Below, one piece after another: positions 15,639 through 24,560 of a stretch of DNA of 26,819 bases. A program made the translations under genes and the position numbers. Numbering within the stretch: the first letter of the stretch is position 1; every line of letters starts with the position of its first letter. This stretch comes from RGIG7213 sp045544195 (GTDB lineage Bacteria; Bacillota; Clostridia; Oscillospirales; CAG-272), in the NCBI GenBank assembly GCA_045544195.1, contig JAZPYO010000037.1, positions 1 to 26,819 on the forward strand, in the 5' to 3' direction. The notes beneath the pieces are model-generated. The model saw only the letters and a list, made by a program, of their open reading frames with translations. It did no database searches and was not told the DNA's origin.

Positions 15639-16655
15639 ATGAATTTTAAAGACAGTACAGAATACATAGGAAATATAAATCAGCTTTTTAATATAAGGCA
15701 ATACAAGATCTGCGGCGGATGGGCAGACGGAGTGCGTGCCGTTGACGTATCTGACGGCGCAGGGCTTTCCTTCACCGTCCTTGTTGACAGGGCGATGGAT
15801 ATATTCAATATGTCATTCAAGGGCAAAAACCTTTGCTATCAGACACCTGTCGGAATAAAAGCTCCGCAATACTTCGATGCATATAAGGAAGGCTGGATGC
15901 ACAGCTTTGCCGGCGGTTTTTTTGTTACCTGCGGACTTGACAACATCGGCTCCTGCTGTGTCGATCAAGGCGATGAATTGCCGTGTCACGGCAGACTTTC
16001 AAGCATACCTGCGGATAATTTCCGTATTGAAAGAGGCTTTGATGAAAACGGCACTCCGTACGTTACCATGACCGGAGATATGTCGCAGACTGTTATGTTC
16101 GGCACACAGCTTACGCTGACACGCAGAATAACGTGCAAATACGGTGAAAACAAGGTACATATACACGATACCGTTTCAAACTCATGTGCAAGAAGCACAC
16201 CTGTTATGATACTTTACCATTTCAATATGGGCTATCCGCTTCTTGATGAGAATGCGGAGGTATCCATCCCGTCATCCGTACGCACTCCGAGAAGTGAGAT
16301 CGCCGCAAGCGAGCTTGATATGTGGGATAAATTTTCAGCACCCGCTGACAACTACAGGGAAAGGTGCTATTACCATAGCGGAATGGCTGAGGAAAACGGC
16401 ATAGTAACAGTGGGAATGAAAAACAAGACCTCAGACCTTGCAGTAAAGATCAGCTATGAAAACAAAAATCTTCCTTGCTTTTTGCAGTGGAAGATGATGG
16501 GCAAGGGCGAATATGTTTGCGGTCTTGAGCCAGGAAATGCAACGGTAGACGGCAGAAAAGACGCGCGCGAAAACGGCACGCTTAAAACGCTTGCCCCCAA
16601 CGAAAGCCTTGATTACCGTCTTTGCGTTTCAGTAGGCGCATACAGCGAAATATGA
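15639..16655 (+). CDS. DUF4432 / galactose-mutarotase-like protein
   Basis: The 338-residue protein has the DUF4432 pattern of aldose 1-epimerase-fold proteins: RAMDIFNMSFKGKNL (51-65), GGFFVTCGLDNIG (92-104), then DELPCHGRLSSIPA (112-125) with the conserved His-Gly-Arg, and a late FLQWKMMGKGEYVCGLEPGN segment. The family is thought to bind or interconvert sugars, but its reaction here is unknown. I chose ATG 15639, which has AGGAG at 15626-15630, over an upstream TTG at 15612 that overlaps the DeoR gene. It sits 19 nt after the regulator and 19 nt before the ABC transporter. Confidence 0.87.
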   Translation: MNFKDSTEYIGNINQLFNIRQYKICGGWADGVRAVDVSDGAGLSFTVLVDRAMDIFNMSFKGKNLCYQTPVGIKAPQYFDAYKEGWMHSFAGGFFVTCGLDNIGSCCVDQGDELPCHGRLSSIPADNFRIERGFDENGTPYVTMTGDMSQTVMFGTQLTLTRRITCKYGENKVHIHDTVSNSCARSTPVMILYHFNMGYPLLDENAEVSIPSSVRTPRSEIAASELDMWDKFSAPADNYRERCYYHSGMAEENGIVTVGMKNKTSDLAVKISYENKNLPCFLQWKMMGKGEYVCGLEPGNATVDGRKDARENGTLKTLAPNESLDYRLCVSVGAYSEI

Positions 16656-16674
16656 TCGCAGTAAGGAAAAACAT

Positions 16675-18600
16675 ATGAATATGCCCCCGCCCCCTCATAT
16701 GCGTCACAGTAAGGTGAACGATAAATACAAAACACCGTTACCGAAGAATATAAAGGATCTGCCGAGATTTTTAAAGGAGATCATCTGCTCATTCTTTTAC
16801 AGACTTTTTTACATATTCGGATTGGTGTGGCAGGCAAGCCCCGTTGTGCTTTTCGTTATGATATTCACGTCGGTATTCAACGGCATAATGCCCGTTCTTA
16901 CGTCGTTGGTCGGCAAGGAGCTGATAAACAGTCTTGCAAAGGCGTACAACGGTGAAATAACGGCATTTACTGTCATCGTTTCCCTGCTGGTGCTTCAATT
17001 TGCATACCTATTCATATCCGACATAGTCGGCAGAATATCATCAATGATAATGCGTATCTGCGGAGAGATCGTATCGAACCACATAAAGCTCAAAATAATA
17101 GAAAAATCCAAGCAGATCGACATTTCAAGCTATGACAGTCCTGAATTCTACGAAAAAATGGAAAACGCAAACCGCGAAGCAGGCACCCGTCCGATCTCTG
17201 TTTTATCGTCATTTTTTTCGATATTCAGCGCCGTTATCAGCATCGTCAGCTTTATTGCCATACTGTTTGCTATCAGCCCGTGGGCTCCGCTTGTGATGAT
17301 AGCGGTATCAGCACCGTCCACCGTTGTCAGCTTCGTTTTCAGAAGAAAGAACGTTGACTTTATGTTCAGACGCAGTAAGGAAAGACGGCAGATGTCGTAC
17401 TATTCCGAAACTATCGTCAACAAGGATCTTGCTAAGGAAATACGCATATACGATCTTGCAGATGTATTTAAGAATAAGTATCAGGCGGTATTCAAAAAGT
17501 ATTATAAAGGCTTGAAAAAGCTCATAATGAGCGAGTTTTTCTTCAACCTTTTGACAGGAATAATCGCTATTGCGGCAAACTGCGCACTTTTTGTATTCAT
17601 TGCAAACGGTGTGTTTGATGGCAAATATCAGGTCGGTGACTATTCTCTTTATACAGGCGCACTTATCACCATCTCATCAAAGGTCGCGCTGATAATCACT
17701 ACCACAGCGTCCATATATGAGGGAACTTTATTCATAAACAATATGATCGCATTTATGAAGGAAGAACAGCGTATAAAGCCGATCATAGATCCCCCGCGTA
17801 TTCCGAAGCGTCATACCTCGCACGAAATAACACTTGAAAACGTATCGTTCAGATATCCCGGAACAGACAAGGATGTACTGAAAAATATATCGCTGACGAT
17901 AAAGCCCGGAAGCACTGTTGTGCTTGTCGGCCTGAACGGAGCGGGTAAAACGACGCTTGTAAAGCTGATCACAAGATTATACGATCCGACAGAGGGCAGA
18001 ATACTGCTTGACGGACACGATATAAGAGAATACGATCTGTCTGCTCTTTACGATATGTACGGTATCATATTTCAGGATTACGGTAAATATGCTGTATCGG
18101 TAAGCGAAAATATCACCTTCGGCGATATAAATAAGCCTGTTGATAAGAGCAGCGTCGAATACGCCGCAAGAAAAAGCGGTGCTGATGATTTCATAAACGC
18201 TTTATCAGCCAAATATGACACTCCGCTTATGCGTTATTTTGAGGATAACGGAATCGAGCTTTCGGGTGGTCAATGGCAGAAATTAGCTATTGCCAGAGCA
18301 TTTTACGGCGATTCGGACATACTGATCCTTGACGAGCCGACGGCATCTCTTGACCCAATGGCAGAAGCGGAGGTATTCAACCGTTTTGATGAATTGCGTA
18401 ATGACAAGACCTCGGTATTCGTTTCGCACCGTCTTTCAAGCGCGACCACAGCTGACTGCATAATCGTAATAGAAGACGGCAGACTTGCAGAGATGGGTAG
18501 CCACAGAGAGCTTATGGAAAGGCGCGGAAAATATTACGAGCTGTTTTCAACTCAGGCAAAGCGATATGCTCCGAATAACGCTGACGGCAACGGCGACTAA
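16675..18600 (+). CDS. ABC exporter, fused membrane and ATPase domains
   Basis: The 641-residue half-transporter has a proline-rich cytoplasmic leader (1-35), a six-helix exporter domain (about 45-350) and an ATPase domain (about 385-625). The ATPase has Walker A GLNGAGKTT (419-427), Q-loop Gln467, signature LSGGQ (529-533), Walker B ILILDE (549-554), D-loop SLD and switch His585. It should work as a homodimer. Family relatives export lipids, peptides or drugs, and the cargo cannot be told here. AAGGAA lies 6 nt before ATG 16675. It closes the DeoR-DUF4432 unit and is followed by a strong terminator. Confidence 0.94.
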   Translation: MNMPPPPHMRHSKVNDKYKTPLPKNIKDLPRFLKEIICSFFYRLFYIFGLVWQASPVVLFVMIFTSVFNGIMPVLTSLVGKELINSLAKAYNGEITAFTVIVSLLVLQFAYLFISDIVGRISSMIMRICGEIVSNHIKLKIIEKSKQIDISSYDSPEFYEKMENANREAGTRPISVLSSFFSIFSAVISIVSFIAILFAISPWAPLVMIAVSAPSTVVSFVFRRKNVDFMFRRSKERRQMSYYSETIVNKDLAKEIRIYDLADVFKNKYQAVFKKYYKGLKKLIMSEFFFNLLTGIIAIAANCALFVFIANGVFDGKYQVGDYSLYTGALITISSKVALIITTTASIYEGTLFINNMIAFMKEEQRIKPIIDPPRIPKRHTSHEITLENVSFRYPGTDKDVLKNISLTIKPGSTVVLVGLNGAGKTTLVKLITRLYDPTEGRILLDGHDIREYDLSALYDMYGIIFQDYGKYAVSVSENITFGDINKPVDKSSVEYAARKSGADDFINALSAKYDTPLMRYFEDNGIELSGGQWQKLAIARAFYGDSDILILDEPTASLDPMAEAEVFNRFDELRNDKTSVFVSHRLSSATTADCIIVIEDGRLAEMGSHRELMERRGKYYELFSTQAKRYAPNNADGNGD

Positions 18601-18609
18601 CATATGTTT

Positions 18610-18655
18610 ATCTCCCTGCCCCGTTCTTTTGTAATAGCGGGCGGGGAGATTTTTT
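18610..18655 (+). terminator. Rho-independent terminator after the ABC exporter
   Basis: A 12-bp stem (18610-18621 with 18639-18650; one G-T pair) and 17-nt loop is followed by six Ts. It starts 10 bases after the exporter stop codon. Confidence 0.85.
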
Positions 18656-18706
18656 GCACACTTTCGTCTTTTTGTTCATTTCTGTACAAAAGTCCGTTTT
18701 TGAATA

Positions 18707-18735
18707 TTGCATTATTGAAAAATCCCGAATATACT
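18707..18735 (+). promoter_or_regulatory. Promoter for the P-type ATPase
   Basis: TTGCAT (18707-18712), 17 bases, then TATACT (18730-18735). It lies 30 bases before the ATG, which has GGAGG (18755-18759) at good spacing. No clear metal-sensor operator palindrome was seen. Confidence 0.55.
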
Positions 18736-18764
18736 TAATGTAAAGATGAAACACGGAGGAAAAT

Positions 18765-20639
18765 ATGAAAAATCTTTTTAGATTTCTGACGGGAATACCA
18801 ATGACGGCATTAAGCGGCGTATTTCTTTTATCGTGCATTATTCTTTCATTGCTCGATGTTACGCTGCCGTTATACCTTTCCCCTGCTATCGTAACGATAC
18901 TTATATCGGGAAGTCCGCTTGTATATAATGCTGTACGCAAGGCGATATACAATAAAGGAATAAGCAAGATCTCATCGGCGTTGTTAATATCTATAGCGAT
19001 GATGGCAGCTATAATTACAAAGGATCTTTTTGCCGCAGGCGAGGTCGCTTTTATAATGGCAATAGGCGAAATATTAGAGGATCTTACAACAGACAGAGCA
19101 AAAAAGGGACTTAAGGAGCTTATATCCTCAACACCGCTCAGGGGCAGAAGGATCGATGGCAAAAATGAATGCTACATACCCGTTTCCGAAATCAAAAAGG
19201 GCGATATACTGCGTATTTTGCCCGGTGAATCAATACCGGCCGACGGAATTATAATCTCCGGGGAAACATCAGTTGACCAATCACTGATAACAGGCGAAAG
19301 CCTGCCTGTTGATCTTACGGTATCAGATGAAGTATTCTGCGGAACGGTAAACCGTTTCGGAAGTGTCGATATAGAGGTAACAAAAGAGCAGAAGGATTCG
19401 TCATTACAAGGACTTATCCGTCTTATTGAGGAAGCAGAAAAAAACAAAGCGGACATCCAGCGTACCGCTGACAAATGGGCGAGCATTCTTGTGCCCATAG
19501 CTTTACTTATTGCGATCGCCGCAGGACTTATACAACAAAGCCTGACCGTTGCAGTGACGATACTCGTCGTATTTTGCCCATGCGCCCTCGTCCTTGCAAC
19601 ACCGACTGCGATAATGGCTGCCATCGGTCAGGCATCTAAGCACGGCGTCATTATAAAATCGGGCGAAGCGCTTGAGAAAATGGGTAAGATCGATACCGTT
19701 GCATTTGACAAAACGGGAACTCTCACAAGTGGAAAAATGTCTGTTTTCGCCGTAGAACCGTTCAATTCGGATATGACGCGCAATGAGCTTTTAGCTATTG
19801 CCGCATGCGCCGAATACCGCAGCGAGCACCCGTTAGGCAAAGCGATAGTTTCGTATGCAAGCGAAAATGGCATAGCCATACAATCGCCCGATAAATTCGT
19901 TATGGAATCGGGCAAGGGCGTTCTTGCTGTATTAAACGGCAAAAGAATACTTTGCGGAAGCGAGAGGTTTTTTGAGCAAAACGGGATAGAAATAAGCGCG
20001 GAAGAGCAGCTTTTATCACACAAGCACCGTAGCGGCGGAAGCGCAGTCATTTACGTTGCACTTGACGGAAAAAGCATAGGAATTATCGTGCTTAACGACA
20101 CGGTAAGAGCTGACAGCGCAAAGGCAGTGAAGAAGCTGCACAGTCTGAATATCAACACAGTGCTGCTCACGGGCGACAACGCGCAAAGCGCCAACGCCAT
20201 TGCAAAGAACTTGGGAATAACAGACGTGCGCGCAGGGCTTTTGCCGGAAGATAAGGTCAACGCAATAAAGGAGCTTACTTCAAATGGCAAAAGCGTATGT
20301 ATGATAGGCGACGGTATAAACGATGCTCCTGCATTGAAAACGGCGAGTGTCGGAATAGCGATGGGTAAGATAGGAAGTGACATAACGGTGCAAGCTTCCG
20401 ATATAGCTCTTATCGGCGATGAGCTTTCAAAGCTTCCGTATCTTAAGCGTCTGGCAAACGCAACGCTTAAGACGATACGTCTGAGCATAACTCTTTCCCT
20501 TGTCATTAATCTTCTTGCCGTTATCCTTTCGTTTATGCAGGTTTTAACGCCAACGACAGGCGCGCTTGTGCATAATGCAGGCTCTGTTTTCGTAATACTG
20601 ATAGCCGCACTTTTATACGACAGGAAATTCGATCAGTAA
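18765..20639 (+). CDS. Heavy-metal P1B-type ATPase without N-terminal metal-binding domain
   Basis: The 624-residue pump has eight predicted membrane helices: four before residue 110, two around 240-290, two at the end. The cytoplasmic motor has TGES (176-179), the phosphorylation site DKTGT (Asp315), SEHPLGKA (353-360) and GDGIND (515-520). CPC at 271-273 marks a soft-metal transporter. There is no ferredoxin-like HMA domain or Cys/His-rich leader, so it is shorter than typical CadA/CopA. The last helix has HNAGSVFVIL (603-612), unlike the usual Zn/Cd or Cu signatures as I know them, so the metal remains open. No metal-responsive regulator is adjacent. Its stop overlaps the convergent phosphate permease gene by 7 bases. 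Confidence 0.93.
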   Translation: MKNLFRFLTGIPMTALSGVFLLSCIILSLLDVTLPLYLSPAIVTILISGSPLVYNAVRKAIYNKGISKISSALLISIAMMAAIITKDLFAAGEVAFIMAIGEILEDLTTDRAKKGLKELISSTPLRGRRIDGKNECYIPVSEIKKGDILRILPGESIPADGIIISGETSVDQSLITGESLPVDLTVSDEVFCGTVNRFGSVDIEVTKEQKDSSLQGLIRLIEEAEKNKADIQRTADKWASILVPIALLIAIAAGLIQQSLTVAVTILVVFCPCALVLATPTAIMAAIGQASKHGVIIKSGEALEKMGKIDTVAFDKTGTLTSGKMSVFAVEPFNSDMTRNELLAIAACAEYRSEHPLGKAIVSYASENGIAIQSPDKFVMESGKGVLAVLNGKRILCGSERFFEQNGIEISAEEQLLSHKHRSGGSAVIYVALDGKSIGIIVLNDTVRADSAKAVKKLHSLNINTVLLTGDNAQSANAIAKNLGITDVRAGLLPEDKVNAIKELTSNGKSVCMIGDGINDAPALKTASVGIAMGKIGSDITVQASDIALIGDELSKLPYLKRLANATLKTIRLSITLSLVINLLAVILSFMQVLTPTTGALVHNAGSVFVILIAALLYDRKFDQ

Positions 20640-21604
20640 AGCACAAGCATACCCACCCTTGCAATAACAGCCCCCAGAATAAAGCACACGGGGAATGTAA
20701 ATAACCACGCGCTTACCATATTTTTGACTATACCTCCGTTTACATAGCTGCGCTCGCCGGCAAGCGATGCGCCTATCATAGCGGAGGCTTTTGTTTGCGT
20801 GGTGCTTGCGGGTATTCCGCCAAAAATACTGAACAGAAAAAGACATACTGAGCTTGATATATCGGCACAAAAGCCCTCTGAATATGACAGGCTGACCATA
20901 TCCGTTCCAACCGTTTTGATTATACGCTTTCCGCCGACGGCAGTACCTATCATCATAACAAGAGAAACTGCCGCTATATAAAATACAGGTATCCTTTCAT
21001 CCGCTCCCAAGGCTATCATAAATATTCCCAGCAGCTTCAGACCGTCCTGTCCGCCGTGCATAAAAGACATACAAGCGCACCCTATCACCTGTGCCGCTTT
21101 ATAAAATTTGTGATCTGATCCGAACGGAAGTCTTTTGACAAGCGCAACGCATACTGCTACTGTTGCAAAGCCGGCTAACGAGGAAAGGGGCACACCCAAA
21201 AGCGCCTTTGAAAGCTGTGCTGTATCTACGCCCGATATACCGTGCAGCGCCCAGCCTGCACCTGCCAAGGCTGCTATAAGACCGTGGCTTTCGCTTGTCG
21301 GCAGTCCGAAATACCAAGCAGATAAGGACCACAATATGACAGCGCTAAGGCAGGAAATAAGCACAAGATACGCCTGATCTCCATTTTCGATATGCACCGT
21401 ATCCTTTACCGTCATTGCAACATCTGCAAAAAAAGCACCCATTACCGAAACGCCGAGAAAATTGAACAATGCAGAAAGTATTACTGCATTCTTCATTTTC
21501 ATACTGCCTGATGAAACGCACGTAGCTACGGAATTGACAGCATCGGTCGCTCCGTTTACAAAAACTATGCAAAACGCAAGAAATAAAACGACAAAAATGA
21601 CCAT
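20633..21604 (-). CDS. PiT family inorganic phosphate permease
   Basis: The 323-residue polytopic membrane protein imports phosphate (as metal phosphate or with a cation). The two PiT repeats are visible. The first has NGATDAVNSVAT (about 17-28), the counterpart of the usual GAND...N signature; the second has GGIPASTTQTKASAMIGASL. SAWYFGLPTSESHGLIAALAG also fits the first repeat. The start is ATG 21604 with only a weak Shine-Dalgarno. The PhoU-like partner commonly found beside PiT is not present here. It converges on the P-type ATPase with overlapping stop codons, and is divergent from holA. Confidence 0.92.
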   Translation of the reverse strand: MVIFVVLFLAFCIVFVNGATDAVNSVATCVSSGSMKMKNAVILSALFNFLGVSVMGAFFADVAMTVKDTVHIENGDQAYLVLISCLSAVILWSLSAWYFGLPTSESHGLIAALAGAGWALHGISGVDTAQLSKALLGVPLSSLAGFATVAVCVALVKRLPFGSDHKFYKAAQVIGCACMSFMHGGQDGLKLLGIFMIALGADERIPVFYIAAVSLVMMIGTAVGGKRIIKTVGTDMVSLSYSEGFCADISSSVCLFLFSIFGGIPASTTQTKASAMIGASLAGERSYVNGGIVKNMVSAWLFTFPVCFILGAVIARVGMLVLY

Positions 21605-21716
21605 ATAAACTAATTACACCCATTAATTAAATAAAAACTTACAATATGCTTTATATAAAGTTCAAATATTCGTGATAGAATGGTTTATCTATGTAATGTT
21701 GAAGGGAGTGTGCACA

Positions 21717-22745
21717 ATGCCGCCAAAGACGGACATCACAAAGCAAACGAAGGAGCTGCTTTCGGGCGATATGCAGGGTGCGTATTTTCTGTGGGGAGAA
21801 GAAGAATATCTCAAGCGCGCTTTTCTTTCCGATGTAAAAAAGCTCGTTTGTCCTGACGATGAGCTTAAGACCTTCAATATTACCGTTTTCGACAGTCTTG
21901 AGGATAAGGACGGAATACTGTCGGCTATGTCATGTCCTCCGCAGTTTTCCGACAAACGATTGGTAGTCATATACGGCGCAGAGCTGAAGAAAAGCAAGGA
22001 GTCGCTTGATACCCTGTGCGCCATAATGAAAAAGGCAGCCGATTACAAGGAGCTTACACTTATAGTGTATATGTACGCATCTCAGCTTGACGGTGCGGAA
22101 AGCGACACAAGAACAAAAATAGCCAAAATATCAAAATGCTGTACCTGTCTGTGCTTTGACTTTCTCCCGCGTGAAAAGCTGTTGAAGTGGATAAACCGCC
22201 ATTTCGCATCTGAAGGCTTTACCGTAACTGCCAATGTTGCATCACTCATAGCAGACAGAGCCGCGTGTGATATGAGCATAATCTCACACGAAATATCAAA
22301 GCTATGCGCATATATGCGTCATGAGGGCATCACAGAGCCAAGTTGTGAAATAGTTGAAAGTGTCACAGGCAAAAAAACAGTGTTTGAAGCCTTCTACGTT
22401 TCAAACAGGATCCTCAAACGTGATATTGACGGAGTTATGTCCTACGTAACAGATGCGCTTAAAAAGGGCGCAGAGCCGTTTTCATTGATAGCGGAGCTTA
22501 CAGGTGAGATCGAAAGACTTTACAGAATAAAATGTGCTATGAAATCGGGAATGAGTCCGACTGATATATCGTCAAAAATAGGAATGCACGAGTATGCAGT
22601 AAAGCTTCGGATGCAGGCGTTAAAAACAACAAGATCATCTCACTTGAAATTTCTTCTTGAAAAATGCTATGAGTCTGATCTTTTGCTAAAAAGCACATCA
22701 GCCGATGCACAATGTGTGCTGATTTCGCTTATAACATGTTTATAG
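21717..22745 (+). CDS. holA: DNA polymerase III delta subunit
   Basis: The 342-residue protein is the clamp-loader delta subunit, which opens the beta sliding clamp. It starts MPPKTDITKQTKELLSG and then shows the family's GAYFLWGEEEYLKR (about 20-33). The mid-section SEGFTVTANVASLIADRAACDMSIISHEISKL and the C-terminal KLRMQALKTTRSSHLKFLLEKCYESDLLLKS helices match the delta collar domain. It lacks the Walker motifs, as expected for delta. I chose ATG 21717, with AGGGAG 8 nt upstream, over an in-frame ATG at 21672 that would add 15 unusual hydrophobic residues. One base separates it from the next gene. Confidence 0.9.
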   Translation: MPPKTDITKQTKELLSGDMQGAYFLWGEEEYLKRAFLSDVKKLVCPDDELKTFNITVFDSLEDKDGILSAMSCPPQFSDKRLVVIYGAELKKSKESLDTLCAIMKKAADYKELTLIVYMYASQLDGAESDTRTKIAKISKCCTCLCFDFLPREKLLKWINRHFASEGFTVTANVASLIADRAACDMSIISHEISKLCAYMRHEGITEPSCEIVESVTGKKTVFEAFYVSNRILKRDIDGVMSYVTDALKKGAEPFSLIAELTGEIERLYRIKCAMKSGMSPTDISSKIGMHEYAVKLRMQALKTTRSSHLKFLLEKCYESDLLLKSTSADAQCVLISLITCL

Positions 22746-22746
22746 T

Positions 22747-23325
22747 ATGGAAAAGCTGAAAATAAAATACCCCGTTATATGCGAGGGTAAGTACGATAAG
22801 ATAAAGCTGATGTCCGTCATTGACGCAACGATCATCACCACGGACGGCTTCGGAATATTCAAAAACAGCGAAAAATCCGCACTGCTCCGCAGGCTTGCGG
22901 AAAACGAACGTATAATAGTAGTGACCGACAGCGACAGCGGCGGCAGACTGATACGGAATTTTATTCGGGGAATAATACCGAACGAAAAGATAGTAAATCT
23001 GTATATTCCTCAGATAAAGGGAAAAGAAAGACGCAAGGAAAAGCCTTCGGCAGAAGGGACTTTAGGCGTAGAGGGAATGGATATTGACGTTCTGCGTAAT
23101 ATTTTTATGCCGTATACGGGACACACGGAAAAGAAGATGGATATGACGAAGGCGGATATGTATGCATACGGTCTTTCGGGTCTTGACGGCTCTGCACAGC
23201 TTCGAAAAGAATTCTGCACAGCATCATTTCTTCCGCCTGATATGTCGTCCAATTCCCTGCTTGAAGCTATAAATCTTTTATACACCGAGGAAGAATTTTT
23301 AAAAATTATGGAGAAGATAAAATGA
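22747..23325 (+). CDS. rnmV: Toprim-domain ribonuclease M5-like protein
   Basis: The 192-residue protein has a Toprim fold of RNase M5 type: VICEGKYDKIKL with Glu13, TTDGFGIF (31-38), then the acidic VTDSDSGGRLIRN (59-71) with Asp61 and Asp63 as metal ligands. The basic IKGKERRK and the GVEG turn are followed by a C-terminal DUF4093-like region. RNase M5 makes the final cuts on 5S rRNA precursors with ribosomal protein L18. Its usual neighbour ksgA is absent; here it sits one base after holA and overlaps the next gene by 4 nt (ATGA). The assignment to M5 is by motif pattern and could be a close Toprim relative. Confidence 0.82.
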   Translation: MEKLKIKYPVICEGKYDKIKLMSVIDATIITTDGFGIFKNSEKSALLRRLAENERIIVVTDSDSGGRLIRNFIRGIIPNEKIVNLYIPQIKGKERRKEKPSAEGTLGVEGMDIDVLRNIFMPYTGHTEKKMDMTKADMYAYGLSGLDGSAQLRKEFCTASFLPPDMSSNSLLEAINLLYTEEEFLKIMEKIK

Positions 23326-23882
23326 GCACATTTTTAACCTCATTGAATGAAAACAGCCCGCCGCTTGTTGAAACGCTGTTAAATTGGGCGCTTAGCAATA
23401 TAATACCGCTTTCGATCACAGCGGGAATATGCCTTGCCGTATGCGCCGTCATATATATATGCTTTTTCAAAAAGATCAATGCATTGATAAAAAAGCACCG
23501 TGAAATAATCGTGTACGTTATAGTGGGCGGACTTGTAACCGTGTTCAATTTCGTTGTTCACTTCGGTCTTGCACACTTTTTCCCGTCCTTGAACGAGCTT
23601 ATAATAGTTTTCATAGCGTGGTTCTTTGCCGTTATAGTTGCGTATATAGCAAATAAGCTGTGGGTATTTGAAAGCAAAAGCTTCAAAAAAGAGGTGCTCG
23701 TGCACGAAATAATCACGTTCACGGGGGCAAGAGTATTTTCACTCGGCGTTGAAGAGCTTATCTTCCTTATTTTCGTAACGCTGCTCAATATGAATCAGCT
23801 CATTATAAAGATAGCGGCGGGTATCATTGTTATAATTATGAATTACGTATTCAGCAAGTTAGTAATTTTCAAAAAGAAATGA
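23322..23882 (+). CDS. GtrA family membrane protein with extra N-terminal helix
   Basis: The 186-residue protein contains the four-helix GtrA domain (about 60-186): VGGLVTVFNFVVHFGLAHFF, IANKLWVFESKSF, FTGARVFSLGVEELIF and the final MNYVFSKLVIFKK, all typical. GtrA proteins are thought to help flip lipid-linked sugars for wall or lipopolysaccharide decoration. An extra hydrophobic segment (about 25-50) comes before the core, so there are probably five membrane helices. Its ATG overlaps the upstream stop codon (ATGA). No glycosyltransferase partner is adjacent. Confidence 0.88.
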   Translation: MSTFLTSLNENSPPLVETLLNWALSNIIPLSITAGICLAVCAVIYICFFKKINALIKKHREIIVYVIVGGLVTVFNFVVHFGLAHFFPSLNELIIVFIAWFFAVIVAYIANKLWVFESKSFKKEVLVHEIITFTGARVFSLGVEELIFLIFVTLLNMNQLIIKIAAGIIVIIMNYVFSKLVIFKKK

Positions 23883-23897
23883 GAAAGCAAAACTGAC

Positions 23898-24548
23898 ATG
23901 AAAAGATTATTGATATCATTACTGATCCTGACGGTTCTGACATCTGCGGTCTCCTGCGGACTGAACGCATCTCCGAGCGATGCAAAGACTGTTGACACTA
24001 TGACGGACAAAGCATTCGACTGTTTGAATGTTCCCGCAGATTTTCCAAAAAGCTGCTATATTCAATACGATTACACGATAGGCTCAAGCAAGCAGACGGC
24101 GCTATTTGCAGAATCCGAAAAAGGTGTATATATAATGTCGGGCAAGGAAGACATATTGTTGCTGAAGGCAGATGATACAAGCGGTTACCTTTCATACACA
24201 AAAGGCTCTGACGGAATATTCAGGCTTTCAGACACATCACGCAGAATAAGCAGGAGCTATATAGACGAATATCTTACAACATTTGCGGAATTCTGTTACG
24301 CGCATAAAGAATCAAAAAATGCCGTAAAAACGGCAGAAACCACCGTATGCGGAAGAACATGCGATCAATACACGGAAAAGATCTCCGCAGAGGGTGCTGA
24401 ATATCAAAAAACATATGCCGTAGATAAAGAAACGGGTATTTGTCTCAGCTTTTCATTCAGCGGCGACGATCTTTACACAACGGCAGATTACGAGTTTATT
24501 TGCACAAAATTTCAAACGGCAGATATCAAGCTGCCGCAATATGAATAA
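23898..24548 (+). CDS. Putative lipoprotein of unknown function (216 aa)
   Basis: The N-terminus MKRLLISLLILTVLTSAVSC is a clear lipoprotein signal, with lipidation expected at Cys20. The rest (21-216) looks like a soluble beta-rich extracellular domain, with repeated YDYTIGSSKQTALFAESEKG and YLSYTKGSDGIFRL type strands. Two later cysteines (near residues 150 and 154) in CGRTCDQ may form a disulfide. I do not recognise a named family; the strand pattern is somewhat like LolA/outer-surface lipid-carrier folds, which is only a guess. It lies 15 nt after the GtrA gene and 12 nt before the HAD phosphatase start, so it is probably co-transcribed. Confidence 0.8.
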   Translation: MKRLLISLLILTVLTSAVSCGLNASPSDAKTVDTMTDKAFDCLNVPADFPKSCYIQYDYTIGSSKQTALFAESEKGVYIMSGKEDILLLKADDTSGYLSYTKGSDGIFRLSDTSRRISRSYIDEYLTTFAEFCYAHKESKNAVKTAETTVCGRTCDQYTEKISAEGAEYQKTYAVDKETGICLSFSFSGDDLYTTADYEFICTKFQTADIKLPQYE

Positions 24549-24560
24549 GAGGGTATGAAA

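Noticed and set aside
18608..19162. 184-codon minus-strand ORF over the terminator and ATPase start
   Set aside because: It reads back through the terminator hairpin and the ATPase promoter and is antisense to the ATPase gene; no recognisable motifs.
21605..21716. Promoters between the phosphate permease and holA
   Set aside because: Several AT-rich hexamers exist on both strands but none gives a convincing -35/-10 pair at 16-18 nt, so none is reported.
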